Shown here piece by piece: positions 54,032-61,709 of a DNA stretch of 64,000 bases. Positions within the stretch are counted from its first letter, which is position 1. Every line of letters starts with the position of its first letter. This DNA comes from Streptococcus moroccensis (GTDB taxonomy: Bacteria; Bacillota; Bacilli; Lactobacillales; Streptococcaceae), in the NCBI RefSeq assembly GCF_030812835.1, contig NZ_JAUSTM010000006.1, forward strand, positions 55,408 to 119,407, in the 5' to 3' direction. Under the pieces are notes generated by a model. It saw only the letters and a program-made list of their open reading frames with translations. It had not been told where the DNA came from and ran no database searches. A program made the position numbers and the translations under genes.

Positions 54032-54063
54032 CTCCTGTTCAATACAGAAAACTGGCCGCCTAA
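53209..54063 (+). pseudogene. IS3-family transposase OrfB, broken
   Basis: The DDE integrase-core reading frame has three in-frame stops: TGA at 53620-53622, TAG at 53635-53637 and TAA at 53830-53832. D of VTDLTYV, D of FHSDRGKEF and the E of NAVAEST are all still readable. Past the last stop the frame runs on to KTLYKNYLEKC, then continues in frame into TPVQYRKLAA, the tail of the other IS, ending at TAA 54061-54063. The point mutations show decay. Confidence 0.88.
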
Positions 54064-54096
54064 AGAGTGTTTTTCTACTGTCCCATTAGTGGGGGA
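54032..54096 (+). mobile_element. Right end of the truncated IS (copy 1)
   Basis: From CTCCTGTTCAATAC through the stop of orfB to CCCATTAGTGGGG it matches the left-coordinate end of the full element at 56331. The last bases differ (GGAGGGCAGGGC in place of GGTGCA). Confidence 0.8.
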
Positions 54097-54313
54097 GGGC
54101 AGGGCAATCTTCGACCGTTATCTCCAGAACCTGGTGCAAAACAGTATGAATACTGTCTATCGTATTGACTTTAACTTTGCGTTCTTCAGCTAAAAAGATG
54201 TAGAATGAACGAATATCCGTTTTTCTCAAGTTTGTAATCAAGACGTTTCCAAGAACTAGTTTAACAAACTGATTACAGAGATAAATATTTATTTCCAATC
54301 CAATCCATTCCAT
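54097..54313 (-). pseudogene. Tyrosine recombinase (ICE-type integrase) fragment
   Basis: On the minus strand LRKTDIRSFYIFLAEERK, then VNTIDSIHTVLHQVLEITVED, matches the SAM-like core-binding domain of ICE and phage integrases. The catalytic domain is missing: the IS end interrupts it just after VEDC. The N-terminal part is also altered. It marks a former integrated element. Confidence 0.72.
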
Positions 54314-54472
54314 TCAACCTTTGTTTGTTGCCTCTATGGGTATTTCATCAGGCAGCTTATCAGAAATAATGATTTTAAATTGTTTAAGGTTATGGATTTC
54401 TAAGAAACTAGATTGATAGAATTTTGAGTGATTATTAAGTAGGATTATTTTTGTAATCAATAACAATTTTTG
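54314..54472 (-). pseudogene. DeoR-family regulator C-terminal fragment
   Basis: The minus strand is open for 52 codons with no start. KIILLNNHSKFYQSSF and HNLKQFKIIISDKLPDE follow the pattern of the DeoR C-terminal domain (ILLADHSKFGK..., IDTIITD). It ends with TGA at 54314. The helix-turn-helix is absent, so it is a remnant. Confidence 0.5.
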
Positions 54473-54567
54473 TTATTAAAATCACTATATATTTGTTCTA
54501 TCAAACAAATTGCTTTTTCTAAAAATATGCTATTATCTTGGTAACGATTACAAAAGGAGACTTACGA

Positions 54568-56310
54568 ATGACTACTCTCAAAAATGGAACATTTATTGGA
54601 ACTGGTGAAGGTCAACACGGAAATTATGATGTTGAAGTTCAAATTCTGGATGGGAAATTGCTATCTGTAAAGGTACTTGGAGACCATGGTTCCCCAGCTT
54701 ATCCTGATAATGCAGCTAGTCTCATTCCAGGTAGAATTGTAGCTGCTCAGTCGACAGAGGTTGATGCTGTTAGTGGAGCAACGGTGTCTTCCCATGCTAT
54801 TATGGATGCTGTAAAAGATGCTATGAAAAAAGCAGGCCTTCAAGAAGAGCAAGATTTATCTGATAGAGAAATTTTAGTTGATGTGGCAATTGTAGCCGCT
54901 GGTCCTGCAGGACTTGCTGCAGCAGTTACAGCGGCAGAAGCAGGGCTATCTGTGGTGGTATTTGAGAAACAATCTATCACCGGTGGAACTGCCAATATGG
55001 GTATGGGACCTCTGGGTATTAATACAAAAATCCAAAAGGCAATGTTCAATGATCTATCCGTGAAAGATGCATTGACTAAGCAAATGGAGTACACTCATTA
55101 TCGCGTAGATAGTGGTTTAGTACAAACTTATTTTAATCTCTCTGCAGATACGATTGAATGGCTTGAAGAAATGGGAGTGAAATTCGCAGGTGCTTTCCGT
55201 TATTTCAAAGAGTCTGAAGCGACTTGGCATATTGTTGATAACGAAGGAAAAATTGGACCAGGGGCTGCAGCTCCTATGAACAAAGCCATGACTGAACGGG
55301 CGAAATCACTAGGAGTTACCTTCTATTTGAATACACCTGTTGAAGAGTTACTTGTCGAAAATAACGAGGTCGTTGGTCTGCGGGCTCAAACTAAGGAAGG
55401 GCAAGTGATAATAGCAAGAGCTAAGGCTGTCGTGGTTGCCACAGGTGGATTTGGTTCTAATCCACAAATGATTCAAGACGAATTTGGTTATGAATTGAAT
55501 AAGGATTTTTATACTTTTAATGTGCCAGGAATCACTGGGGAAGGTCTGAAAATGATGTGGGAAGCAGGTGCTCAAAAATTCGGACTTGCTACTGAAGCTA
55601 TTTTTGTCTTGCCACATAATCTTCAATATATGATTGCGGATGGGGTTCTTCGGCAACCAAATCTTCTGATTAATCAACATGGAGAACGGTTTATGAATGA
55701 AGGCTTCATGGGGAACACAACCTTTGCAGGTAATGCAATTGACCTTCAGCCTGGACACTATGCATATTGTATTATGGATCGGGCCATCCTAAAAGAGTAC
55801 CAAGAGAATGGACCGGATATTGTAGATTTTGTTCATCCGGTTCAAGGGTTCCACATTATTGACCAAGACATCCAAAAAGCTAAAGAGAATAACTATGAAG
55901 GTATTATTACAGCAGATACTTTAGATGAGTTGGCAGACAAACTAAGCATTCCTGTCCAAAAGTTGTCTGAAACGATTGAACAATACAATCATTACTGCGA
56001 GACAGGTGTAGATGAATTGTTCTATAAAGATGTGAAGTATCTTCATCCATTAACTGGAGAAGGTGGCTATTTAGTAGGTAAATACTACGTTGGTGCATAT
56101 GGAACGATGGGTGGCGTGCGTATTAATTCTAGTTGTCAAGTTCTGGATAAAGACGGTAAGTGGATTCAAGGACTTTATAGTGCAGGTTCAGATGCGAACA
56201 CCATTTATGGAGATAGTTACAACTTTACTCTTCCAGGGAATTCAATGGGATTTGCTGTTAATTCGGGAAGAATGGCTGGAAAGGCAATTATTGATTCGTT
56301 TAAAGGATAG
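54568..56310 (+). CDS. FMN-binding/FAD-dependent reductase of the fumarate/urocanate reductase family
   Basis: 580 aa. An N-terminal FMN-binding domain carries V-S69-G-A-T72, a site for covalent FMN attached by ApbE. A FAD_binding_2 domain begins at V109-AAGPAG, with Ala110 where the first Gly is usual. The active-site segment GERFMNE (372-378) is followed by GFMGNTTF, so the catalytic Arg of Shewanella fumarate reductase (Arg402, in NEITTRD) is absent. GLYSAGS and PGNSMGFAVNSGRMAG end the fold. No signal peptide or heme is present. The start is the ATG at 54568 after AAAAGGAG. Fumarate is unlikely; another enoate or enone is likely. Confidence 0.82.
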   Translation: MTTLKNGTFIGTGEGQHGNYDVEVQILDGKLLSVKVLGDHGSPAYPDNAASLIPGRIVAAQSTEVDAVSGATVSSHAIMDAVKDAMKKAGLQEEQDLSDREILVDVAIVAAGPAGLAAAVTAAEAGLSVVVFEKQSITGGTANMGMGPLGINTKIQKAMFNDLSVKDALTKQMEYTHYRVDSGLVQTYFNLSADTIEWLEEMGVKFAGAFRYFKESEATWHIVDNEGKIGPGAAAPMNKAMTERAKSLGVTFYLNTPVEELLVENNEVVGLRAQTKEGQVIIARAKAVVVATGGFGSNPQMIQDEFGYELNKDFYTFNVPGITGEGLKMMWEAGAQKFGLATEAIFVLPHNLQYMIADGVLRQPNLLINQHGERFMNEGFMGNTTFAGNAIDLQPGHYAYCIMDRAILKEYQENGPDIVDFVHPVQGFHIIDQDIQKAKENNYEGIITADTLDELADKLSIPVQKLSETIEQYNHYCETGVDELFYKDVKYLHPLTGEGGYLVGKYYVGAYGTMGGVRINSSCQVLDKDGKWIQGLYSAGSDANTIYGDSYNFTLPGNSMGFAVNSGRMAGKAIIDSFKG

Positions 56311-56311
56311 A

Positions 56312-56321
56312 AAAAGGCTGA
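56312..56321 (+). terminator. Left half of an IS-split terminator
   Basis: AAAAGGCTGA directly after the reductase stop is the exact complement of TCAGCCTTTT at 57578-57587. An IS lies in what was the loop. Confidence 0.75.
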
Positions 56322-56365
56322 TTATGGCACTGCACCCCACTAATGGGACAGTAGAAAAACACTCT

Positions 56366-57190
56366 TTAGGCGGCCAGTTTTCTGTATTGAACAGGAGACT
56401 GATCGTTTAATCTCTGTTGAATCCTCATTTCATTATAAAATATGATGTAATTTTGCACAATATCTTTTATACTGTTCTTAGTTAGATTTCTCCACTTGTG
56501 GAGATAGAAGGTTTCAGACTTTAGAACGGAATGGAACCATTCGATGCAGGCATTATCCGCTAGTGTTCCTTTACGGGACATGGAGTGGGTGATGCCTTTT
56601 TCTGTGCAAGCCTGAAAGTATGCCTTCGAAGTATAGACCGAGCCCTGGTCGCTGTGCAGCAGCGCACCTTGAGGCAAGTCTAGCTGATTGAGTGTGTCCA
56701 GCACAAAGTCCGTATCTTCGCAATCTGAGATAGTATAAGCCACAATTTCACGATTGTAGAGGTCCATGATAGAGGATAAGTAAAGTTTACAGTTTCCAAA
56801 GTAGAGATAAGTGATATCTGTGACAAGCTTCTGCATTGGTTTATCTGTATGAAAGTCGCGGTCTAGCTTATTTTCTGTCACATAGTATGGCTTTCCTAAA
56901 TTGGCTGTCTTCTTAGGCCGTGTTCGACAGAGCCAGCCCTTTTCCTTCATGATACGATAGACTTTCTTACGATTCACGACGAGATCAAAACTCTTCTTGA
57001 GCAGTCGAGTGATGGTACGATAACCGTAGATGAACTGATTTTCCATACAGAGATACTCGATTTTATCTATCACTTCCTCTCTTTGTTCTGTCCTTATCCC
57101 CTCAGATTTCCAACGGTAGAAGGTGGAGCGTTTGACATCGAAACAGTCTAGAATAAGGGACACTGGATACAGTTTCTTGTATTCTTCCAC
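56366..57190 (-). CDS. IS3-family transposase OrfB
   Basis: 274 aa DDE transposase. FDVKRSTFYRWKSEG is the N-terminal HTH_21-like region. The integrase core has D in VTDITYLYFG, D in LLHSDQGSVYTS and E in CIEWFHSVLKSE. The C-terminus is SPVQYRKLAA. It is probably produced as an OrfAB fusion by frameshifting from the gene at 57243. The frame is intact, so the element may be active. Confidence 0.93.
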   Translation of the reverse strand: MEEYKKLYPVSLILDCFDVKRSTFYRWKSEGIRTEQREEVIDKIEYLCMENQFIYGYRTITRLLKKSFDLVVNRKKVYRIMKEKGWLCRTRPKKTANLGKPYYVTENKLDRDFHTDKPMQKLVTDITYLYFGNCKLYLSSIMDLYNREIVAYTISDCEDTDFVLDTLNQLDLPQGALLHSDQGSVYTSKAYFQACTEKGITHSMSRKGTLADNACIEWFHSVLKSETFYLHKWRNLTKNSIKDIVQNYIIFYNEMRIQQRLNDQSPVQYRKLAA

Positions 57191-57242
57191 TAGCTTGATA
57201 AGACTTACTTTGTCGAGTTTCTTATCAAGCTTCGATTCTTTT

Positions 57243-57494
57243 TTAGCAGTTCCACTGTAATCTCAACTGTTCTACTTCAGATAGTTGCTTCATCCCTTTG
57301 TCGTAGGTATATTGTTTTCCTACAGGTTGATGAAGGCGGTGCATTTCATCCTGTTCATGCCACTTCATCCAAGTATAGATTTGACTATTATTTTTAATCC
57401 CTAGAGTCTCTTTGATGACCTTATTGCTCTTACCTGCTTTTTTCATCTGGATACAGGCTAACTTAGTTTCCACAGAATACACTTTTTTGACCAT
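57243..57494 (-). CDS. IS3-family transposase OrfA
   Basis: 83 aa. MVKKVYSVETKLACIQMKKAGKSNKVIKETLGIKNNSQIYTWMKWH is a helix-turn-helix. Its first 25 codons recur in the truncated copy at 52737. An A-rich tract (CTAAAAAAG) at the stop lies close to the frame switch to orfB. Confidence 0.88.
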   Translation of the reverse strand: MVKKVYSVETKLACIQMKKAGKSNKVIKETLGIKNNSQIYTWMKWHEQDEMHRLHQPVGKQYTYDKGMKQLSEVEQLRLQWNC

Positions 57495-57577
57495 AATAAA
57501 ACACTCCTATTTCTAGTTTACTCGATTTCAACAGGAGTGTTTTTCTTATGTCTCATTTTGAGGGTGCAGGACCTACT

Positions 57578-57587
57578 TCAGCCTTTT
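57578..57587 (-). terminator. Right half of the IS-split terminator
   Basis: TCAGCCTTTT is the complement of the left half at 56312. It lies just before the pucR stop and formerly served both convergent genes. Confidence 0.75.
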
Positions 57588-57595
57588 ATTTTCGT

Positions 57596-59179
57596 CTATA
57601 AAAAATAACGATCATTTCGAATGATTAAATCTTGATTGGAAATTTCTCCTAGCTGGAAGAGTTGAACAAGCGAATCATAATACGTTTTCAAAAGAAGCCA
57701 ATCTGTTAAATTATTTTGTAGTATTGTTTTTATTTTTTTGATGCGATAGCGAAGGGTATTGGGATGCACATATAAATAATTTGAAATTTCTTCAGTATCT
57801 TGATTAAAGAGAATGTAGGTTGCTAGTGTGATAAGTAACTGATTATTTTTTTGTTTATCGTACTCCAACAACTCTAATATATCGGGATGAATAAAAGAAG
57901 TTTGGTGTGTACGATGGGAATCCAGCATGATGAGGCTGTTCATATAGCGATAAGAAAAAAGAGAACCATTTAACTGGTATTTTTGTACGAGTTGTTCTAC
58001 TTGTAATGCTTGATGATACAGTTGTCGAAACTGTGAAAAATCATAAAAGATATGGCTTGCACTCAGGCGAATCTGTGATATTTGACAGAAATCTAGCAAC
58101 TCACAAACCTTTGCTTGTAGAAAATCTTTTTGAAGACCAGAAGCTAAGAAAATAAGCCGATTTTCATGAAACATGAAAAGTGCATTTCCTAACAGTTTTT
58201 TTAATTGTTGTGCAATAACGAGGCGATTGTTTTCTGTTATATCAGGATTCAAAAAATGAACAGACAAAACTCGTTTGTAATGTTGAACATGCAATCCTAA
58301 CTCTTCTAATTGGGTATTTCCCATCACTGGAGTATTGTATTCCCTATTAAGTAGTGATTGTAAGAAGTAGGAGTATGGTGCATCCTTGTTCATGAGATAG
58401 TTTTTATCTTGGCTAAAAGCTAATGCAACAATACGTGCAAAGTGCATAAAGACAATACGGTCACCTTCTGTTAAAGGTTTGTTCTTATCATATGTCATTA
58501 GGCGACCCAAAACAGAACCGTTTAATCGAATAAAATCAACCAAAGTCTGATGATTTAAAATGGGATTTTCAAAAAGATAGGCTTTTTCTGTTTCTTGTAA
58601 AATCTGATCTACTTTTAATCGTTTTAATTCGGATAAGTCACTTGCCAATATGTATCCTCGTTGGCGTTCTTGCTGGAGAATTGTCTCTTCATCTTGTTGA
58701 AAAGGTGGAAAAGCAATATAGTTTCCCAAGTTATCTAATATAAAAATAGGATTTCCGAAAATAGCACTACCAATTTCAGATAATTTTTGAAAATTAGCAC
58801 CCGAAAAAACAGCATGATAGGCCTCAGATAGGCGTTCTAAGGCAACATAATTCATATGTAAAGAATTTCTAACAACTTGTTTAATTTCTTCAAATTGCTG
58901 TAATGTCGCTGCTAGAATAATCGTTGCATTAGGGTAGCAACGACGAATTGGCTCGATTTTTGTTTCTTTTATGCACAGAATCGTGACAGGCTCAAAATGT
59001 ACTAGAGTAGGTTTAACAAAGGGATCTGCGATAAACCAAAAAATGGAATGTTCTGGATTACTTTCTAAAGTAGTCCATGTAGTCTCTTGACAATCGGTAA
59101 TATTGATAGAACTATCACCCAATTTAGCAATCGTAATTGAATGTGAAGTGATAGTAGTTAAAATATCATCTAGACGCAT
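57596..59179 (-). CDS. PucR/CdaR-family transcriptional regulator
   Basis: 527 aa. An N-terminal PucR-like ligand domain (MRLDDILTTITSHSITIAKLGD...) is followed by a GAF-like middle region (IGSAIFGNPIFILDNLGNYIAFPPF). The C-terminal helix-turn-helix is in FNQDTEEISNYLYVHPNTLRYRIKKIKTIL, about 60 residues from the end. The family usually activates adjacent catabolic genes on sensing the substrate. It is divergent from the thiolase operon and convergent with the reductase gene. It probably binds the GTAAG-GG-CTTAC dyad at 59236. Confidence 0.9.
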   Translation of the reverse strand: MRLDDILTTITSHSITIAKLGDSSINITDCQETTWTTLESNPEHSIFWFIADPFVKPTLVHFEPVTILCIKETKIEPIRRCYPNATIILAATLQQFEEIKQVVRNSLHMNYVALERLSEAYHAVFSGANFQKLSEIGSAIFGNPIFILDNLGNYIAFPPFQQDEETILQQERQRGYILASDLSELKRLKVDQILQETEKAYLFENPILNHQTLVDFIRLNGSVLGRLMTYDKNKPLTEGDRIVFMHFARIVALAFSQDKNYLMNKDAPYSYFLQSLLNREYNTPVMGNTQLEELGLHVQHYKRVLSVHFLNPDITENNRLVIAQQLKKLLGNALFMFHENRLIFLASGLQKDFLQAKVCELLDFCQISQIRLSASHIFYDFSQFRQLYHQALQVEQLVQKYQLNGSLFSYRYMNSLIMLDSHRTHQTSFIHPDILELLEYDKQKNNQLLITLATYILFNQDTEEISNYLYVHPNTLRYRIKKIKTILQNNLTDWLLLKTYYDSLVQLFQLGEISNQDLIIRNDRYFL

Positions 59180-59192
59180 TATTTCTCCCTAT

Positions 59193-59277
59193 TGTAATAT
59201 TTTACAAATATTATACCACTTTTTAAATATTTTTTGTAAGGGCTTACGATAAATTACCCTCATCAATTCAGTATAAT
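59193..59277. promoter_or_regulatory. Divergent promoter region pucR / catabolic operon
   Basis: Plus strand: TATAAT at 59272-59277 with no good -35, and the dyad GTAAG-GG-CTTAC (59236-59247) centred about 42 bases upstream of the expected start, the usual place for an activator. Minus strand: TATAAT at 59210-59215 for pucR, overlapped by the dyad TGTAA-TATT-TTACA (59193-59206). Confidence 0.68.
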
Positions 59278-59299
59278 TTTAGTTAAGAAAGGAGCGTAT

Positions 59300-59698
59300 A
59301 TGACAAAATTACAGTTTGCAATTCTAATGAATGGAACTGTCTCTATTGCATTTAGTATTGTTAACCTGATACTGATCAATGAAGGACCGACAACAGAAAA
59401 TTTTATGGTTCCTACAGTAGAAGGATTTCTCATAGCTATGGTGTTAGTGAGTGTTTTACCGATTGATAAGTGGAGTTCAATCTTATCTGAACGAAGTAAA
59501 ATTTCTTCCGCTAGGTTAGCATTAGTGATAACTGCCTTTATAAACGTAACCGTTATTACGTTTATTTTATCTGTACAAGCGATGTCATTCAATAAAGAAA
59601 CACTTAGTATTTGGCTAAAGCAATTACCTACTTTTTACCTCACAGCTCTGCTCGTTTCTTTTTTCACAGATAGAATGATAGAAAGTCTAACAAAATAA
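59300..59698 (+). CDS. Small four-helix membrane protein (DUF2798-like)
   Basis: 132 aa with four hydrophobic segments (about residues 9-26, 38-54, 72-96 and 104-122). FAILMNGTVSIAFSIVNLILINEG and ALLVSFFTDRMIESLTK suggest a DUF2798-type protein. It is the first gene of the operon; AAGAAAGGAG precedes the ATG. It may help uptake of the acid substrate or release of the product, but the sequence does not prove this. The next gene starts 22 bases downstream. Confidence 0.72.
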   Translation: MTKLQFAILMNGTVSIAFSIVNLILINEGPTTENFMVPTVEGFLIAMVLVSVLPIDKWSSILSERSKISSARLALVITAFINVTVITFILSVQAMSFNKETLSIWLKQLPTFYLTALLVSFFTDRMIESLTK

Positions 59699-59720
59699 AA
59701 TGTTAAAGAGAGGAAAATAT

Positions 59721-61022
59721 ATGGAACATCAAGGAGTATTAAATCGCACAACACTTAAGCCGTATGGTCGTAGTGTATCAATTATCGGAGTTGGGTGTAC
59801 CCCATTTATGGAAATTCTTGGTAGTCCTGAAACAGAAGGTCTAACAGAAGGAGAACTTTTTGGCTACGCTGCCATTGAAGCAATGAAGGATGCAGGTGTT
59901 CAGCCTAAGGATATTGATTATTATTTCCATGGACAGGCAAACGCTAGCTTTGTTTCTGAGTATATTACACCAAACATGCAAGTGGCAAACTGGTTTGGTA
60001 TGAAGGGAAAAGGTTCCATGCATCACTCAGAAGCTTGCTGTACAGGATATTTAGCTTTGGAGATTGCTGTTATGGCAGTAGCTTCTGGTAAATATGACAT
60101 AGTATTAACGGGTGCAGCAGATATGGGAGCTAGCCTTCCGGTTGACGGACAACCAGCCCATAAACGTCGAGGTTTTAGTCTAGAGGAATTTAATTCATCT
60201 CTAAAATTTATCTATGATCGTGCTTATACACGTGGCATGCAGGCTGGTATGTATACCGTATTTGATGACCTAGCATCTTTGTATGCAAGAGATCATCAGC
60301 TGGATGCCAAAACGATGGATGAAGTTCTCTGCGCTATGGCCATCAATAATCGCTACAATGCTTCTAAAAATCCATTAGCTAAATTACAAACAACATATGA
60401 TGCTATTGCTAAAGAAAAAGGATTTGCTTCTGCAATGGAATTTTTACAATCTCCATTTAACCCTAAGATTGGAGATTATATGCGTGTTAGTGGTTTAGAA
60501 GAGCGTAGCGAAGGTGCAGCGGCCATCATTGTTTGTCCAACAGAAATGGCCTATAAATACACGGATCATCCAATTGAGATTTTAGGTACCGGATCGTCAG
60601 CCTTGGAAGCATCTAATCCACACTTGGAACGTCGTGCTACACGTGAAGCTTGTCGCCAAGTATATGAAGTTACTGGGGTAAAACCAGAAGAAATTGACTT
60701 GTTTTATGCTAATGATTTTATTATTACTTCCCATTTAGATGCTGCGGAAATAGCTGGTTATTTGCCTGAAAATGAAGGTTATCAGTATGTGCTAGACGGT
60801 CGAACACGATTTGATGGAGACAAACCAATTAATACGAATGGTGGGCGAACATCATTTGGACATGCTCATGCTGCCTCAGGTCTTGCAGATATTTACGAAG
60901 CCGTAAAACAGATGCGTGGGGAATGTGGTGAACGTCAAGTGAAGCAATTACCAAAAACAACCATGTTGCGTGGATTTGGTGGTGGACAAAATGTTTCTGC
61001 TACTATTTTGAGAAACTTATAA
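59721..61022 (+). CDS. Thiolase-superfamily acyltransferase
   Basis: 433 aa of the SCP2/PhlC-like thiolase group. The nucleophile region is A105-C106-C107-T-G within HHSEACCTGYLALE, and the conserved His381 lies in GHAHAASG. At the position of the second thiolase Cys the protein reads RGFGGGQN, so the proton-relay Cys is missing, as in PhlC and related DUF35-dependent enzymes. It would cleave or form C-C bonds of beta-keto acyl compounds. The ATG at 59721 with AGAGAGGA upstream is the start. DUF35, ACP, phosphate acyltransferase and kinase genes follow. Confidence 0.87.
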   Translation: MEHQGVLNRTTLKPYGRSVSIIGVGCTPFMEILGSPETEGLTEGELFGYAAIEAMKDAGVQPKDIDYYFHGQANASFVSEYITPNMQVANWFGMKGKGSMHHSEACCTGYLALEIAVMAVASGKYDIVLTGAADMGASLPVDGQPAHKRRGFSLEEFNSSLKFIYDRAYTRGMQAGMYTVFDDLASLYARDHQLDAKTMDEVLCAMAINNRYNASKNPLAKLQTTYDAIAKEKGFASAMEFLQSPFNPKIGDYMRVSGLEERSEGAAAIIVCPTEMAYKYTDHPIEILGTGSSALEASNPHLERRATREACRQVYEVTGVKPEEIDLFYANDFIITSHLDAAEIAGYLPENEGYQYVLDGRTRFDGDKPINTNGGRTSFGHAHAASGLADIYEAVKQMRGECGERQVKQLPKTTMLRGFGGGQNVSATILRNL

Positions 61023-61037
61023 AGGAAGAGGATTTTC

Positions 61038-61454
61038 ATGGAAAAAATTGTAAAAACATACTATGATGGGTTGGATGAAGGTCGTTTACTCGGTCGTAAG
61101 TGCACAGGCTGTCAAGCAGTTGAATTCCCACCAGTTTTAACGTGTAATACTTGCGGTGAATTACATGATATGGAATGGGTTGAAATCTCAGGGAAAGGGA
61201 AGATGATTGACTTTTTCCTTCCTGGGATGATGACGCATCAGCCAGTGAATGATGATATGAAACCTTATGTGTATGGCTCTGTTGAAATTGAAGAAGGTGC
61301 TTACTTTAATTGCATGATAAAAGGAATTAAGAAAAAGCATCGTGACTTTGTAGAAAAGCATTTGCCAGAAGTACCTGTACATGCGATTATAGTTCCACGT
61401 GATGGCTACAAAATGGTCGCATTTGAGGTTGATAAAGACTTTATGGAAGAATAG
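61038..61454 (+). CDS. DUF35 zinc-ribbon/OB-fold partner of the thiolase
   Basis: 138 aa. The rubredoxin-like zinc ribbon CTGC...CNTC (C-x2-C-x12-C-x2-C) occupies about residues 20-40, followed by an OB-fold (KGKMIDFFLPGMM...YGSVEIEEGAYFNCMIKGI). Such proteins form complexes with thiolase-like enzymes in archaeal mevalonate synthesis and in PhlACB, where they help to bind acyl-CoA. It is placed immediately after the thiolase gene (15 bases) with an AGGAAGAGG site, so a complex is very likely. Confidence 0.9.
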   Translation: MEKIVKTYYDGLDEGRLLGRKCTGCQAVEFPPVLTCNTCGELHDMEWVEISGKGKMIDFFLPGMMTHQPVNDDMKPYVYGSVEIEEGAYFNCMIKGIKKKHRDFVEKHLPEVPVHAIIVPRDGYKMVAFEVDKDFMEE

Positions 61455-61467
61455 AAAGGTAGAAAAA

Positions 61468-61701
61468 ATGTCAGAAGTAAAACAAACTATTATGGAACTT
61501 ACAGCTCAAGCCTTTAATGTATCAGTTGAGGAGTTGTCTTTAGAAACATCGTTTAAAGATGAACTTGCAGCTTCATCTTTAGCAATGGTGAGTTTGATTG
61601 CCAATATTGAAGATGAGTTAGATGTTATGATTCCGCTTTCGGAAGCAGGAAAATTTAATACAGTTGGTGATGTTGTGGCTTTTGTAGAAGCAGAGATGTA
61701 G
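61468..61701 (+). CDS. Acyl carrier protein
   Basis: 77 aa helical carrier. The start at 61468 (MSEVKQTIMELTAQAFNVS) was chosen by homology; the open frame begins earlier inside the DUF35 gene. The phosphopantetheine segment reads DELAASSLAMVSLIANIEDELDV, with Ser-Ser-Leu instead of the usual Asp-Ser-Leu. The modified Ser is probably Ser36. It is distinct from housekeeping AcpP, and its place between the thiolase pair and the phosphate acyltransferase points to a carrier for the acyl intermediate. Confidence 0.88.
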   Translation: MSEVKQTIMELTAQAFNVSVEELSLETSFKDELAASSLAMVSLIANIEDELDVMIPLSEAGKFNTVGDVVAFVEAEM

Positions 61702-61709
61702 GTGTGTTT

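Larger units (their letters stand above)
56331..57568 (-). mobile_element. IS3-family element, complete (copy 2)
   Basis: About 1.24 kb with terminal inverted repeats TGCACCCC...AAAAACACTC at the left and GAGTGTTTTT...GGGTGCA at the right. orfA and orfB are on the minus strand. No clear target duplication is seen. It lies between the reductase gene and pucR and splits their terminator. The remnant at 52661-54096 is the same element in the opposite orientation. Confidence 0.9.
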
